Assembly (NCBI RefSeq): GCF_900106975.1
Contig: NZ_FNNU01000001.1
Location: 186,001-250,000, forward strand
Direction of reading: 5' to 3'
Origin: Pseudomonas kuykendallii
Lineage (GTDB): Bacteria > Pseudomonadota > Gammaproteobacteria > Pseudomonadales > Pseudomonadaceae
DNA length: 64,000 nt
The notes beneath the pieces were generated by a model. It worked only from the letters and a program-made list of their open reading frames with translations, made no database searches and had not been told where the DNA came from. Every line of letters starts with the position of its first letter. Position 1 is the stretch's first letter. This document shows positions 54,907 to 64,000 of this stretch, piece after piece. The translations under genes were made by a program, and so were the position numbers.

Positions 54907-55695
54907 TCAGCGATTCGGCCGCCACACCAGCAGGCGCGAGGCGCGCCAGTCGTCCAGCGGGATGACCTGCTCGGCCGGCACGCCGGGGATCTCGAAGCTG
55001 TTGCTGACCAGCCGCGCACCACGGCGCATCTGCGTGCGCGCCTTCTCCCACAGCCGCGGCATCGGCGCTGGCGAGAGGAAACAGTAGACCAGGTCGAAGT
55101 CGCCCAGCTCGGCCTTCCACAGGCTGCCGTAGCGAATCCGGCAGTTGCGCCGCGGCAGGCAGCGCAGCCAGGACATCAGGAAGCTCAGCGGCGCGCTCTC
55201 GACCCCGACGAAGCGCGCCTGCGGGTAGTCGCGCGCCAGCCGGCAGAGGGTGCCGCCGAGGCCGCTGCCGAGGTCGATGAAGGCGAAATCCGCAGGCAAT
55301 TCGCGCAGCAGATCGCTCAGCGCGCGCTCGCCGCGACGACCGGTGAGATACAGCGGCACGCGCTCGCCCAGGCTGTTCCAGTTCAACAGCAGCAGGCCCA
55401 GGAAGCCGGCCAGCGGCACCCAGCGCGGCAGATCGCCCGCGTTCAGCGCGAGCAGCGCCGGAACGAATGCCAGGTTGATCGGCAGCCACCACGGCGAGAG
55501 CCCCAGCCAGCGTCCCAGCGAGGCGGCCAGCGCCCCCTGCAGGAGCGCCGCACCGAGCAGCGGCGGTCGCCAGTGCAGCGCCTTGACCGCCAGCAGCACC
55601 AGCGCCATCACCAGCGCCGAGGCGACCAGTTGCAGCAGCAGCGCGAGCAGCAGCGGGACGCGCCGACCCAGCTCGTTCAATTCGCGTATCAGCAT
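54907..55695 (-). CDS. Membrane-anchored SAM-dependent methyltransferase-like protein
   Basis: This 262-residue protein has a hydrophobic N-terminal half of three or four helices (for example [23 protein letters not shown] and [15 protein letters not shown]). A class I methyltransferase-like domain follows from about residue 125: motif [17 protein letters not shown], acidic motif [10 protein letters not shown], and [18 protein letters not shown]. The substrate is unknown. A membrane location suggests a lipid, quinone or membrane-protein substrate. It lies 56 bases upstream of orn, in the same direction. Confidence 0.8.
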   Translation of the reverse strand: MLIRELNELGRRVPLLLALLLQLVASALVMALVLLAVKALHWRPPLLGAALLQGALAASLGRWLGLSPWWLPINLAFVPALLALNAGDLPRWVPLAGFLGLLLLNWNSLGERVPLYLTGRRGERALSDLLRELPADFAFIDLGSGLGGTLCRLARDYPQARFVGVESAPLSFLMSWLRCLPRRNCRIRYGSLWKAELGDFDLVYCFLSPAPMPRLWEKARTQMRRGARLVSNSFEIPGVPAEQVIPLDDWRASRLLVWRPNR

Positions 55696-55820
55696 TCCAG
55701 GGCCCGTTTCCGTCTCGTTCGCCAGGCGGCGCAGTGTAATGGAGCCGCCGCGCGGCGCCAGTGATGCAGTGCCCGCATGCTAGACTCGCCGGCCGAATCA
55801 TCCAGCAGTCACCGCACACC

Positions 55821-56852
55821 ATGGCCAAACGCCAACTCAACCGCCGGCAAAGCTGGCGCATCGAGAAAGTCCAGGAAGAACGCGCCGCCCGTGCGGCCAA
55901 GCGCGAGTCGCGCGCGCTCGACGAACTCGAGGGCGGCGACCTGGGGCCGGAGCAGACCGGCCTGGTGATCGCGCACTTCGGCGTGCAGGTCGAGGTGGAA
56001 GCCGAGGACGGCGAAATCCGCGGCCAGGTATTCCGCTGCCACCTGCGCGCCAACCTGCCGGCGCTGGTCACTGGCGACCGCGTCGTCTGGCGCGCCGGCA
56101 ACCAGGGCAATGGCGTGATCGTCGCCCAGCTGCCGCGCAATTCCGAGCTGTGCCGCCCGGACAGCCGCGGGCAGCTCAAGCCGGTGGCGGCCAACGTCGA
56201 TCTGATCGTGATCGTCTTCGCCCCGCTGCCCGAGCCCCACGCCAACCTGATCGACCGCTACCTGATCGCCGCCGAACACGCCGGCATCCGGCCGTTGCTG
56301 CTGTTGAACAAGGCCGACCTGGTGGATGAACAGAACGGTCCGCGGCTGAACGCGCTGCTGGCCGTGTATCGCCAGCTCGGCTACCCGCTGATGGAGGTTT
56401 CCGCCCACGAAGGCGGTGGCATGGAGGCGCTGCAGGCGCGGCTGGACGGCCACGTCAGCGTGTTCGTCGGGCAGTCCGGGGTCGGCAAGTCATCCCTGGT
56501 GAACAGCCTGCTGCCGGGCGTCGACACCCGCGTCGGCGGGCTTTCGGAAGTCACCGGCAAGGGCACGCACACCACCACGACCGCCCGGCTGTTCCACTTC
56601 CCCGGTGGCGGCGAGCTGATCGATTCCCCCGGCATCCGCGAATTCGGCCTCGGCCATGTGAGCCGCGACGATGTGGAAGCCGGTTTCATCGAGTTCGCCG
56701 ACCTGCTCGGCACCTGCCGCTTCCGCGACTGCAAGCACGACCGCGAACCCGGTTGCGCACTGCTCAAGGCGCTCGAGGAAGGGCGCATCCAGCCACAACG
56801 GATAGCCAGTTACCGGCACATCATCGCCAGCCTGCCGGACGCGGACTTCTAG
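55821..56852 (+). CDS. rsgA: Ribosome small-subunit maturation GTPase RsgA
   Basis: This 343-residue circularly permuted GTPase checks late 30S assembly. An N-terminal OB fold ([14 protein letters not shown]) is followed by the G domain in permuted order: NKADL, then P-loop [17 protein letters not shown], then [10 protein letters not shown]. The C-terminal zinc site is [14 protein letters not shown]. The ATG at 55821 begins the basic N-terminal helix [16 protein letters not shown]. It converges on motB across 38 bases with no terminator visible. Confidence 0.96.
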   Translation: MAKRQLNRRQSWRIEKVQEERAARAAKRESRALDELEGGDLGPEQTGLVIAHFGVQVEVEAEDGEIRGQVFRCHLRANLPALVTGDRVVWRAGNQGNGVIVAQLPRNSELCRPDSRGQLKPVAANVDLIVIVFAPLPEPHANLIDRYLIAAEHAGIRPLLLLNKADLVDEQNGPRLNALLAVYRQLGYPLMEVSAHEGGGMEALQARLDGHVSVFVGQSGVGKSSLVNSLLPGVDTRVGGLSEVTGKGTHTTTTARLFHFPGGGELIDSPGIREFGLGHVSRDDVEAGFIEFADLLGTCRFRDCKHDREPGCALLKALEEGRIQPQRIASYRHIIASLPDADF

Positions 56853-56890
56853 GAAAGTCGGCGCCCCCCCGATCGAGGGACGCGGGCGGT

Positions 56891-58021
56891 TTACCGATCG
56901 GCGCGGCGCTCCACGCGCAATCCACCCTGTTCGAAGACGTTCTGCCGCGTAGCGACACCCGGCGACGGCGCCGCATTCGAAGCACCGGGCGCTCCGCCCG
57001 ACGCGGGGGCGGGAACCGGCATGCCCGGCTCGTGAGTGGGAGCGGCCTCAGGCTCGGCAGGCTTTTGCTTATCCGCCGGCGGCTGGCCGCCGGGGCTCTG
57101 GCTGCCTTCGATGGCGCGCTCGGCCTTCTTCGTCAGCACCGTGATGTCGATCCGACGGTTGACCGGATTCAGCGGATTTTCGCGATCGAAAGGCACCGAC
57201 GAGGCATAGCCGACCACCCGAGCCACCTGCTCCTCCGGATAGCCGCCGGTCACCAGCGCGCGGCGCGCGGCGTTCGCGCGCCCGGCGGAAAGCTCCCAGT
57301 TGCCCATCCCGCCCGCGCCACCGACGAAGGGCGTGGCATCGGTATGCCCGCTGATGCTGATCTTGTTCGGCACCGCCTTGATGGTGTCGGACATGCTCAG
57401 CAGGATGTCCTCGAAATACGGCTGCAACTGTGCACTGCCCAAGGCGAACATCGGCCGGTTGGCGGCGTCCTGGATCTGGATGCGCAACCCGTTGGGGGTG
57501 ATCTCGAACAGGATCTGGTCCTTGAAGCGCTTCAGCTCGGGGCTTTCGTCGACCTTGTTCTGCAGCTCCTGCAGCAGTAGTTCGAGGCGCTCGTTTTCCA
57601 CCTGTTCGGCGAGTTTTTCCGCCTTCTGCGCCTCGATCGTCTCCGCATCGAGCTTGCTCGGGTCCTTGGTCTGCTCGCCCTGCAGCTTGAGGTCTTCGCT
57701 GTCCGGGCTGATGCGGGTCTCGTCGCCGTCGGGCTGGGCCTGGATTTCCGGGTTGAGGGTGCGATCCGGCGCCGGCGTCGGCGTACCGCCAAGATCGATC
57801 ACGTAGGGGCTGGCGCTTTCGGTGAAGCCGATCGGGTCCTGGAAGTAGCCGGCGATGGCCTTCTTCTGCTCGGGGGTGGCCGAGGACATCAGCCAGAGCA
57901 CCAGGAAGAACGCCATCATGGCGGTCGCGAAGTCGGCGAAGGCGATCTTCCAGGCACCGCCGTGGTGCCCGCCGGCGATCTTCTTGACCCGCTTTACGAT
58001 GATCGGCTGGTTGTTTTCCAT
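56891..58021 (-). CDS. motB: Flagellar stator protein MotB
   Basis: This 376-residue inner-membrane protein has one transmembrane helix carrying the proton-binding Asp at residue 30 (IAFADFATAMMAFFLVLWLM). A plug/linker rich in Glu/Gln/Lys and an OmpA-like peptidoglycan-binding domain (ISGHTDATPFVG, then NWELSAGRANAARRAL and NRRIDITVL) follow. The C-terminal 70 residues are Pro/Ala/Gly-rich. It lies ten bases after motA. Pseudomonas has a second stator, MotCD, elsewhere; this locus context matches motAB. Confidence 0.95.
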   Translation of the reverse strand: MENNQPIIVKRVKKIAGGHHGGAWKIAFADFATAMMAFFLVLWLMSSATPEQKKAIAGYFQDPIGFTESASPYVIDLGGTPTPAPDRTLNPEIQAQPDGDETRISPDSEDLKLQGEQTKDPSKLDAETIEAQKAEKLAEQVENERLELLLQELQNKVDESPELKRFKDQILFEITPNGLRIQIQDAANRPMFALGSAQLQPYFEDILLSMSDTIKAVPNKISISGHTDATPFVGGAGGMGNWELSAGRANAARRALVTGGYPEEQVARVVGYASSVPFDRENPLNPVNRRIDITVLTKKAERAIEGSQSPGGQPPADKQKPAEPEAAPTHEPGMPVPAPASGGAPGASNAAPSPGVATRQNVFEQGGLRVERRADR

Positions 58022-58031
58022 GGTTCAGGCC

Positions 58032-58883
58032 TCAGCTGCCGCGCATCGCCTGTTCGAGCTCGGTGAAACTCGGCCGGTGCGCCGGGAACAGCACCTTGCG
58101 CCCGAACTCCACCGCAAGGGTCGGCGGCATGCCGGATGCTGAGGAAACCAGCGTTGCCTTGATCGCCTCGTATACGTTCAGCTCTTCCTTGGCATCGTGT
58201 TCCAGCGAGACCGAGAGCGGGCCGAAGAAGCCGTAGGCCGCGAGAATACCGAGAAAGGTGCCGACCAGCGCCGCGCCGACGTGGGTGCCAAGCTCGGCCT
58301 GAGCCACTTCGCCGAGCAGCGCCATGGTGACCACGATGCCCAGCACCGCGGCGACGATACCGAAACCCGGCAGGCCGTCCGCGACACGGTTGACCGCGTG
58401 GGCCGGATGCTCCAGTTCCTCCTTGATGCTGGCGAGCTCCATGTCGAAGAGCCCCTCCAACTCGTGCGGCGCCATGTTGCCGGACGACATGATGCGCAGG
58501 TAGTCGCAGATGTAGGCGGTCATTCCGGCGTCCTTGAGGATGCCGGGGTACTTGCTGAAGATCGGGCTGGCGGCGGGGTCCTCGACATCGGCCTCGATGG
58601 CCATCATCCCCTCGCGGCGACTCTTGTTGAGGATCTCGTAGAGCAGCTTGAGGATTTCCAGGTAGTAGGCGTGGTTGAAGCGCGAACCGAACATCTTCAG
58701 CGACTTCTTGAACACATGCATGAAGGTGCTGCCGGGGTTGGCCTGGAGGAAGGCCCCCAGCGCCGCGCCGCCGATGATCATGACTTCGAACGGCTGGATG
58801 AGCGCGCCGATCTTGCCGTGGGAAAGCACGTATCCGCCGAGCACGCTGGCGAATACGACGATGATGCCGATGATTTTTGCCAT
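58032..58883 (-). CDS. motA: Flagellar stator protein MotA
   Basis: This 283-residue protein has four transmembrane helices. The conserved proline of helix 3 sits in DGLPGFGIVAAVLGIV, and the charged cytoplasmic loop (LNKSRREGMMAIEADVE), which contacts FliG, is intact. With MotB it forms the proton-driven stator. The ATG is at 58883, and the 115-bp gap to the divergent HDOD gene holds a sigma-28-like promoter. Confidence 0.96.
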   Translation of the reverse strand: MAKIIGIIVVFASVLGGYVLSHGKIGALIQPFEVMIIGGAALGAFLQANPGSTFMHVFKKSLKMFGSRFNHAYYLEILKLLYEILNKSRREGMMAIEADVEDPAASPIFSKYPGILKDAGMTAYICDYLRIMSSGNMAPHELEGLFDMELASIKEELEHPAHAVNRVADGLPGFGIVAAVLGIVVTMALLGEVAQAELGTHVGAALVGTFLGILAAYGFFGPLSVSLEHDAKEELNVYEAIKATLVSSASGMPPTLAVEFGRKVLFPAHRPSFTELEQAMRGS

Positions 58884-58938
58884 AAAAAGGGACGCTTGAG
58901 AGGAATAGAAAGGGGAGCTGCCAAAACAGCCCTTCTAT

Positions 58939-58965
58939 TTATCGGAAAATTTGCGCCAGACTATA
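58939..58965 (-). promoter_or_regulatory. Sigma-28 (FliA)-like promoter of motAB
   Basis: The minus strand reads TATA, 15 bases, TCCGATAA, against the flagellar sigma consensus TAAA-N15-GCCGATAA. That is three of four and seven of eight matches with exact spacing. The predicted leader is about 47 bases. Confidence 0.6.
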
Positions 58966-58998
58966 GGCCCTCCCGGGTAAAAGCCAGCCGACCCCGCC

Positions 58999-60525
58999 AT
59001 GCCGACCGAATTGCCCGTACCCCGCACGCTAGAAGGTTGGCTCAAGCAACTCGATGACATTCGCCTGCCGATACCGGCGGGCCATCATCGCCAGGTGAGT
59101 CTGGCACTCTCCGACAACCAGCGATCACTGCGTGAGATCGCCGACCTGATTGAAGATAGCCCAGCCTTGGCACTTGCGGTGCTGCGCGAAGCGAATCGTC
59201 GGACCGGGGCATTGGGCGAGCCGGCGGAAAGCCTCGAGCAGGCCCTCACCCGACTGGGCCTCAAGCGTGCCGAGGAGCTGTTGCAGCGCCTGCCGGCCGT
59301 CGACGAACGGCAGATTCCCCAATCGCTGCGCCAGATGCAGCTGATAGGCCAGCATGCCAGCCAGCAAGCCAGCGGGTTGTTCGGCGCGCGCCTGGCGCGG
59401 CTCTGGCAGGAAATCCATTGGGGCAGCCTGTTGTTCCTCTCGCCGCTGTGGCCGCTGCTGGTGGCGCACCCGACACTCTTCGCCACCTGGGAGCGGCGTG
59501 TGCTCGGCCAGCACGAACCGGCGAGCAAGGTCGAACGCGACCTGCTCGGCGTGCCTGCTGTGCGCCTGTGCCAGGCGCTGGCCGAACACTGGCGGCTGCC
59601 GGCGTGGATCGTCCAGGGCTATCGCCTGCTGGGCAACGACCGCCGACTGCTGGTCAAGGCACTGCATATCGCCAGGGAGAACGCCCATCCGCTGCACCAG
59701 CAACAGTTGCTCGATGCCGACCCGCCGCTGCGCCGCTGGCTGACCCAGCCCTCCAACACGGTGCTGCTGGCCAACGGCCTGGCGCTGTCCGCGCACGACG
59801 CCTGGGACAGCCCGCACAGCCTGCGCTGGCAGCGCTGGGCCGGGCTCTACCTGCAGATGCCGCTGGATGAGCTGCAGCAGGCGATTCATCAGCAGGCCGC
59901 GACCAGCGCACGCCTGCACCGCTGCGACGCCGATCTCTGGCACCCGGCGCAGGCGCTGATCTGGCCCTGGCAGGCGCGCCGTCTGCAGCAGGCGCCCGCA
60001 CAGGCCGCCCCACCCAAGGCCGAGCAACTCGCGGAGTGGCGCAAGCGATGCGGCGAACTGCTGGCCGAGCCGAGCGGCTTCGCCAACCTCCAGCAACTAT
60101 TGGTCGCCGCCAGCGCCGCCCTGAAAGCCTGTGGCATGCGCCGCGGGATGCTGCTGCTCGTCGATCGCAGCCACCAGCGCCTGTCGGTCCAGCAGACCTT
60201 CGGCCTGCCGAAGGACGCCGCGCAGCTGAACCTCGCCCCGGCGAACAGCCAGGTGCTGCAGCGCCTGGTGAGCGCGCCAGGGCAACTGCGCCTGAATCCG
60301 CAGAACCGCGCCCAGTATGCGGCGCTGATTCCGGACGGTCTGAAAGCCCTGTTCCCCGGCGAGCACCTGTTGCTGCGCTCGATCGCGCACAAGGGCAAGG
60401 TCACCCTGCTGCTGGCGCTCGATCAGGACGGGCTGCCGTTCGCCGATGTCAGCCTGCAGGCGTTCGGCAAAACCGTGCAATGCATCGAGCGCGCGCTGGC
60501 CAGCTTCGCCCGGCGCGGGCACTGA
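58999..60525 (+). CDS. HDOD-domain signalling protein
   Basis: This 508-residue soluble protein has an HDOD-type domain at about 20-210, with IADLIEDSPALALAVLREANRR and an ordered helical core. The catalytic HD residues are absent, as is normal for HDOD. The C-terminal third (about 345-505) resembles a GAF-like domain (LLVAASAALKACGMRRGMLLLVD, VTLLLALDQDGLPF). HDOD proteins act as non-enzymatic scaffolds in signalling, including biofilm and motility control. It is divergent from motAB and upstream of rhdA by 45 bases. No specific partner is deducible. Confidence 0.82.
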   Translation: MPTELPVPRTLEGWLKQLDDIRLPIPAGHHRQVSLALSDNQRSLREIADLIEDSPALALAVLREANRRTGALGEPAESLEQALTRLGLKRAEELLQRLPAVDERQIPQSLRQMQLIGQHASQQASGLFGARLARLWQEIHWGSLLFLSPLWPLLVAHPTLFATWERRVLGQHEPASKVERDLLGVPAVRLCQALAEHWRLPAWIVQGYRLLGNDRRLLVKALHIARENAHPLHQQQLLDADPPLRRWLTQPSNTVLLANGLALSAHDAWDSPHSLRWQRWAGLYLQMPLDELQQAIHQQAATSARLHRCDADLWHPAQALIWPWQARRLQQAPAQAAPPKAEQLAEWRKRCGELLAEPSGFANLQQLLVAASAALKACGMRRGMLLLVDRSHQRLSVQQTFGLPKDAAQLNLAPANSQVLQRLVSAPGQLRLNPQNRAQYAALIPDGLKALFPGEHLLLRSIAHKGKVTLLLALDQDGLPFADVSLQAFGKTVQCIERALASFARRGH

Positions 60526-60570
60526 GCTTTCCGCTACAATCGGCCCTCTTCCTTTTCCGAAGGGTCCGCA

Positions 60571-61386
60571 ATGTCCACGTTCTCCACCCTGCCCCTGGTG
60601 ATAGAGCCCAGCGATCTGGCCAGCCGCCTGAAAGCTCCCGAGCTGATCCTGGTCGATCTGACCAGCACCGCGCGCTATGCCGAAGGGCACCTGCCCGGCG
60701 CCCGCTTCGTCGACCCCAAACGCACCCAGTCGGGCCAGGCTTCGGCGCCTGGCCTGGTGCCGCCGCAGGCCGACCTCGAGCGTCTGTTCGGCGAACTCGG
60801 GCACCGAGAGGAAGCCGTCTACGTGGTCTACGACGACGAGGGCGGCGGCTGGGCCGGCCGCTTCATCTGGCTGCTCGACGTGATCGGACACCGGCATTAC
60901 CACTACCTCAACGGCGGATTGCCGGCCTGGCTGGGCGAGGGCCTGCCGCTGAGCACCGAGGTTCCGGCTGTGGTCGGCGGCCCGCTGCCGCTGGCGCTGC
61001 ATGAGGAGCCCACCGCCAGCCGCGACTACCTGCAGAGCCGCCTCGGCACCGACGACCTGGTCGTCTGGGACGCCCGCGGCCCGCTGGAGTACAGCGGCGA
61101 GAAGGTCCTCGCGGCCAAGGGCGGGCACGTGCCCGGCGCGATCAACTTCGAATGGACCGCGGGCATGGACCCGGCGCGCGCGTTGCGCATCCGCGAGGAT
61201 ATCGGCGAGCGCATCGCCGCGCTGGGGATCACCCCCGACAAGGAAATCATCACCCACTGCCAGACCCACCATCGCTCCGGCTTCACCTATCTGGTGGCCA
61301 AGGCGCTGGGCTACCCGCGGGTCAAGGGTTACGCCGGCTCCTGGTCGGAATGGGGCAACCACCCCGACACCCCCGTCGAGCGCTAA
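60571..61386 (+). CDS. rhdA: Thiosulfate sulfurtransferase (rhodanese)
   Basis: This 271-residue tandem-rhodanese protein transfers sulphane sulphur from thiosulfate to cyanide or other acceptors. The active-site Cys230 lies in [10 protein letters not shown], the loop characteristic of the Azotobacter/Pseudomonas RhdA type. The N-terminal domain is inactive. AAGGGT precedes the ATG. It lies ten bases upstream of psd and is probably co-transcribed with it. Confidence 0.95.
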   Translation: MSTFSTLPLVIEPSDLASRLKAPELILVDLTSTARYAEGHLPGARFVDPKRTQSGQASAPGLVPPQADLERLFGELGHREEAVYVVYDDEGGGWAGRFIWLLDVIGHRHYHYLNGGLPAWLGEGLPLSTEVPAVVGGPLPLALHEEPTASRDYLQSRLGTDDLVVWDARGPLEYSGEKVLAAKGGHVPGAINFEWTAGMDPARALRIREDIGERIAALGITPDKEIITHCQTHHRSGFTYLVAKALGYPRVKGYAGSWSEWGNHPDTPVER

Positions 61387-61396
61387 GGACAATTCA

Positions 61397-62302
61397 ATGA
61401 AAGATCGCCTGTTCATCTTCATCCAGTACATCACCCCGCATCACCTGCTCTCGCGGCTCGCCGGCTGCCTGGCCGAGTGCCGGGTCGGCTGGTTGAAGAA
61501 CGCCTTCATCACTGCGTTCGTGCGTCACTTCCAGGTCGACATGAGCCAGGCGCGGGTCGAAGACCCCACCACCTACGAGAACTTCAACGCCTTCTTCACC
61601 CGCGCCCTGAAAGACGGAGCGCGTCCGCTCGACCCGACGCCGAACGCGGTCATCTGCCCGGTCGACGGGGCGATCAGCCAGCTCGGTCCGATCGAAAGCG
61701 GGCGCATCTTCCAGGCCAAGGGCCACAACTACAGCGTACTCGAACTGCTCGGCGGCGACGCCGAGCGCGCGGCGCCCTTCATGGGCGGCGAGTTCGCCAC
61801 CATCTATCTGTCGCCCAAGGACTACCACCGCATTCACATGCCGCTGGCCGGCACCCTGCGCGAGATGGTTCACGTTCCCGGCAGGATCTTCTCGGTGAAC
61901 ACCGTCACCGCGCAGAACGTGCCGGAACTCTTCGCCCGCAACGAGCGGGTGGTCTGCCTGTTCGATACCGAGCGGGGGCCAATGGCGATGGTGCTGGTCG
62001 GCGCGATGATCGTCGCGAGCATCGAAACCGTCTGGGCCGGGCTGGTCACGCCGCCGAAGCGAACCCTGCGCAGCTGGCGCTACGACGAGACCGCGCGCGC
62101 ACCGATCCATCTGGAGAAAGGCGCCGAGATGGGCCGCTTCAAGCTGGGCTCCACCGTGATCCTGCTGTTCGGGCCGGAACAGGTGAGCTGGGCGGAACAG
62201 CTCGCCGCACTGACGCCGGTATGCATGGGCCAGTCGTTGGCGCAGGCGAAAACCGCTCCGGCGCTGGACGCAGCCCCCGGCGACCCGCTGCCGCCGCTCT
62301 GA
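61397..62302 (+). CDS. psd: Phosphatidylserine decarboxylase proenzyme
   Basis: This 301-residue membrane-associated enzyme makes phosphatidylethanolamine. The self-cleavage site LGST (in [14 protein letters not shown], about residue 254) produces the pyruvoyl group. The conserved [10 protein letters not shown] and [16 protein letters not shown], with its catalytic His, are present. The ATG at 61397 fits the family N-terminus [16 protein letters not shown]. The neighbouring rhdA-psd order is typical of Pseudomonas. Confidence 0.96.
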   Translation: MKDRLFIFIQYITPHHLLSRLAGCLAECRVGWLKNAFITAFVRHFQVDMSQARVEDPTTYENFNAFFTRALKDGARPLDPTPNAVICPVDGAISQLGPIESGRIFQAKGHNYSVLELLGGDAERAAPFMGGEFATIYLSPKDYHRIHMPLAGTLREMVHVPGRIFSVNTVTAQNVPELFARNERVVCLFDTERGPMAMVLVGAMIVASIETVWAGLVTPPKRTLRSWRYDETARAPIHLEKGAEMGRFKLGSTVILLFGPEQVSWAEQLAALTPVCMGQSLAQAKTAPALDAAPGDPLPPL

Positions 62303-62320
62303 AAGGTGCCGCGAATCAAT

Positions 62321-62344
62321 GCGCCGGGGCGAAAGCACCGGCGC
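62321..62344. other. Hairpin downstream of psd
   Basis: GCGCCGG (62321-62327) pairs with CCGGCGC (62338-62344) over ten bases, 18 bases past the psd stop. There is no U-tract. It may be a weak terminator or 3'-end stabiliser before the next gene. Confidence 0.4.
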
Positions 62345-62449
62345 AGGCGCCGCAGTGATGTCAGAATGGCTGCGGACGCCTCGTGATGCTGCTAAAGTTC
62401 TGGAAATTCACTAATTTTTACCCGCGCAGCGTCGGAGTACTGGTTTTAC

Positions 62450-64000
62450 ATGGATAAACAGAGTCCCCACCTGTTATTACGTGTTCCGACGCCCAGTCAG
62501 CAAAGCCTGACCTTTTGCGACGCCTCCCCCAAGGACCTCAAGCGCTGGATCGCCGGGCTGCCGAAAGCCAACATCGGTGAAACCGCGCGGCAGCTCTATC
62601 AGTGTCTGGTCGAGCTCAATCAGTTGGTCACTCCGGTGGAAAACCGCCTGCAGCTGCTCGAACTGCTGCGTCCGGAGATCTACTTCGTCTGCCAACACCT
62701 GGAACGCCACTTCCTCAATCAGGCGATCGTCCTCGACGAGCGGCCGCGCAAGGTCGCCAACCTCTGCCAGGCGCTGCAGAACCATCTGGCGATCGGCTAC
62801 AAGCTGATCATCGCGCGCGTCGTGCCGCGCTACTCCAAGGACCGTTCGCAACTGCTCGCCGCCTGCCTGCAACGCGCGATCCACGCGCTCTGCGGCCCGC
62901 TGATCCGCGCCAGCCAGCTGTATTGTCCGGTGCCGGAAGGCCTCTGGCTGGAGCTGCACCAGATCTACCAGATCGCCCGCGACCATAATCTGCAGAAAAC
63001 CACCGTACGCGACCCCCTGGCTCGCCACACACAGACCCTGAGCGTCGAGCAGTCGTACCTCGTCGGATTGCTGATCGGCTGTGCCCGCGCCAACCAGATG
63101 CGTCAGAGCGGCATCGCGCGCCTGGCCGAAGTGCTCGAGCCCTGGAGCCAACTGGTCAAGCTGCAGCCCGCCGACCTGCCGAGCAGCCTGTTCGCGGTGG
63201 CGCCGCAGCTGGATGGGCCGCCCCGCTACAAGACGCTGTTCAGCGCCCAGGAACAGCAGCGCCTGCTGGGGATCGACCCGACGCCGCTGGTGGACGCCAT
63301 CAAGGATTACCTGGCCCTTCCCCCGGAGAAGCGCAATCAGTCGCCCCTCCTGGTGCCCGACGGCGTCAGCACCGACCTGCTGCAACACCTGGGCTCGGCC
63401 TGGGGCGACATTTCCGAGCGCACCTTCCAGCGCATTCCGGGCCAGGGCGCACTGACGCTCTGCCTCGGGATGAGCGCCGTGCACTACTTCCTCTCGGGAA
63501 AGCGTGCCTTCGCCGAAGTCCTGAAAAGCCCGAAATCCGTGACCGTCGCCACCTTCAAGCCGACCACCGGCGGCCCGGACGTGTGGTCCAACGCCTTCGA
63601 TGCGCAGCCGATGCAGGACTGGGAGAACGGCATGCCGTTCGAGGAAATCCAGTACCAGCCGGTGCACGGAGAAGAGGGTTCACACAACAACACCACCGCC
63701 GACGAAAGCTTCCCGACCTTCGCCCTGCAGATCGTCAACCACAGCCCCGGCGGGTATTGCCTGGCGTGGCCCAAGGAGGTTCCGCAGCAGTTGCAGGCCG
63801 GCGAGTTGCTGGGCGTGCAGGATTCCCCTGAACAAGGCTGGAGCGTGGGCGTGGTGCGCTGGATTCGCCAGGTTCGCGGGGGCGGCACGCAGATGGGCAT
63901 CGAGCTGGTCGCGCCGCACGCACAGACCTGCGGGCTGCAACTGGTGCGCAAGGCCGCCGAGCAGAGCAGCCACTATCTGCGCGCCCTGCTGCTGCCGGAA
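62450..64000 (+). CDS. Conserved protein with PilZ-like C-terminus (3' end beyond window)
   Basis: At least 517 residues are encoded and no stop codon is reached. The first 400 residues are largely helical and soluble, with no recognised domain. From about residue 423 a beta-rich segment contains VNHSPGGYCLAW, which resembles the D/NxSxxG half of the PilZ motif. No RxxxR arginine pair precedes it, so cyclic-di-GMP binding by the usual mode is doubtful. The ATG at 62450 follows GGAG by some 12 bases. The neighbours (psd upstream; fimX downstream in P. aeruginosa, from memory) would place it near a cyclic-di-GMP/type IV pilus gene. Confidence 0.7.
   Translation, partial: MDKQSPHLLLRVPTPSQQSLTFCDASPKDLKRWIAGLPKANIGETARQLYQCLVELNQLVTPVENRLQLLELLRPEIYFVCQHLERHFLNQAIVLDERPRKVANLCQALQNHLAIGYKLIIARVVPRYSKDRSQLLAACLQRAIHALCGPLIRASQLYCPVPEGLWLELHQIYQIARDHNLQKTTVRDPLARHTQTLSVEQSYLVGLLIGCARANQMRQSGIARLAEVLEPWSQLVKLQPADLPSSLFAVAPQLDGPPRYKTLFSAQEQQRLLGIDPTPLVDAIKDYLALPPEKRNQSPLLVPDGVSTDLLQHLGSAWGDISERTFQRIPGQGALTLCLGMSAVHYFLSGKRAFAEVLKSPKSVTVATFKPTTGGPDVWSNAFDAQPMQDWENGMPFEEIQYQPVHGEEGSHNNTTADESFPTFALQIVNHSPGGYCLAWPKEVPQQLQAGELLGVQDSPEQGWSVGVVRWIRQVRGGGTQMGIELVAPHAQTCGLQLVRKAAEQSSHYLRALLLPE

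Overview
The window is a high-GC (roughly two-thirds G+C) Pseudomonas chromosome segment. Gene content and order (azurin; alr-dnaB-rplI-rpsR-rpsF; rlmB-rnr; tRNA-Leu; purA-hisZ; nnr-tsaE-amiB-mutL-miaA-hfq-hflX-hflKC; queG/orn; rsgA; motAB; rhdA-psd) match what I recall of the P. aeruginosa group, so I infer P. aeruginosa or a near relative. I see no prophage, insertion sequence, CRISPR array or integron; it reads as core genome with a few lineage-variable intergenic regions.

Region 1 (1-11.2 kb) handles amino-acid uptake and catabolism. An IclR regulator precedes a complete branched-chain-type ABC transporter operon on the minus strand (livK-livH-livM-livG-livF). A near-perfect sigma-54 promoter lies upstream of livK, a hairpin separates livK from the rest, and a strong terminator follows livF. 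Next come amaA and amaB (L-pipecolate oxidase and aminoadipate-semialdehyde dehydrogenase of lysine catabolism), with a divergent LysR-type regulator. Azurin follows. The gap between iclR and livF carries two diverged 38-bp copies of a DnaA-box-like motif.

Region 2 (11.4-22.1 kb) contains a tiny ORF with a strong ribosome binding site, a LOG-family phosphoribohydrolase, a DUF5924-type membrane protein, an MgtC-like membrane protein and a PQQ-type sorbosone-dehydrogenase-like lipoprotein. A three-gene minus-strand operon then encodes two transglutaminase-like proteins (one fused to DUF2126) and a circularly permuted ATP-grasp/alpha-E fusion. This operon looks like an uncharacterised peptide-ligating or peptide-modifying system and is the most interesting system here.

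Region 3 (22.4-42.6 kb) holds the radical-SAM protein YgiQ, a 7TMR-DISM/GGDEF protein, alr, dnaB, the rpsF-rpsR-DUF2232-rplI operon with promoter and possible S6:S18 leader, a hybrid histidine kinase, rnr-rlmB, two tandem tRNA-Leu(CAG) genes each with its own terminator, a chemoreceptor, purA and hisZ.

Region 4 (42.9-53 kb) is the minus-strand superoperon nnr-tsaE-amiB-mutL-miaA-hfq-hflX-hflK-hflC, ending in a terminator. Region 5 (53-64 kb) contains queG, orn, a membrane-anchored methyltransferase, rsgA, motAB (with a sigma-28-like promoter), an HDOD protein, rhdA, psd and a 3'-truncated gene whose product has a PilZ-like tail.
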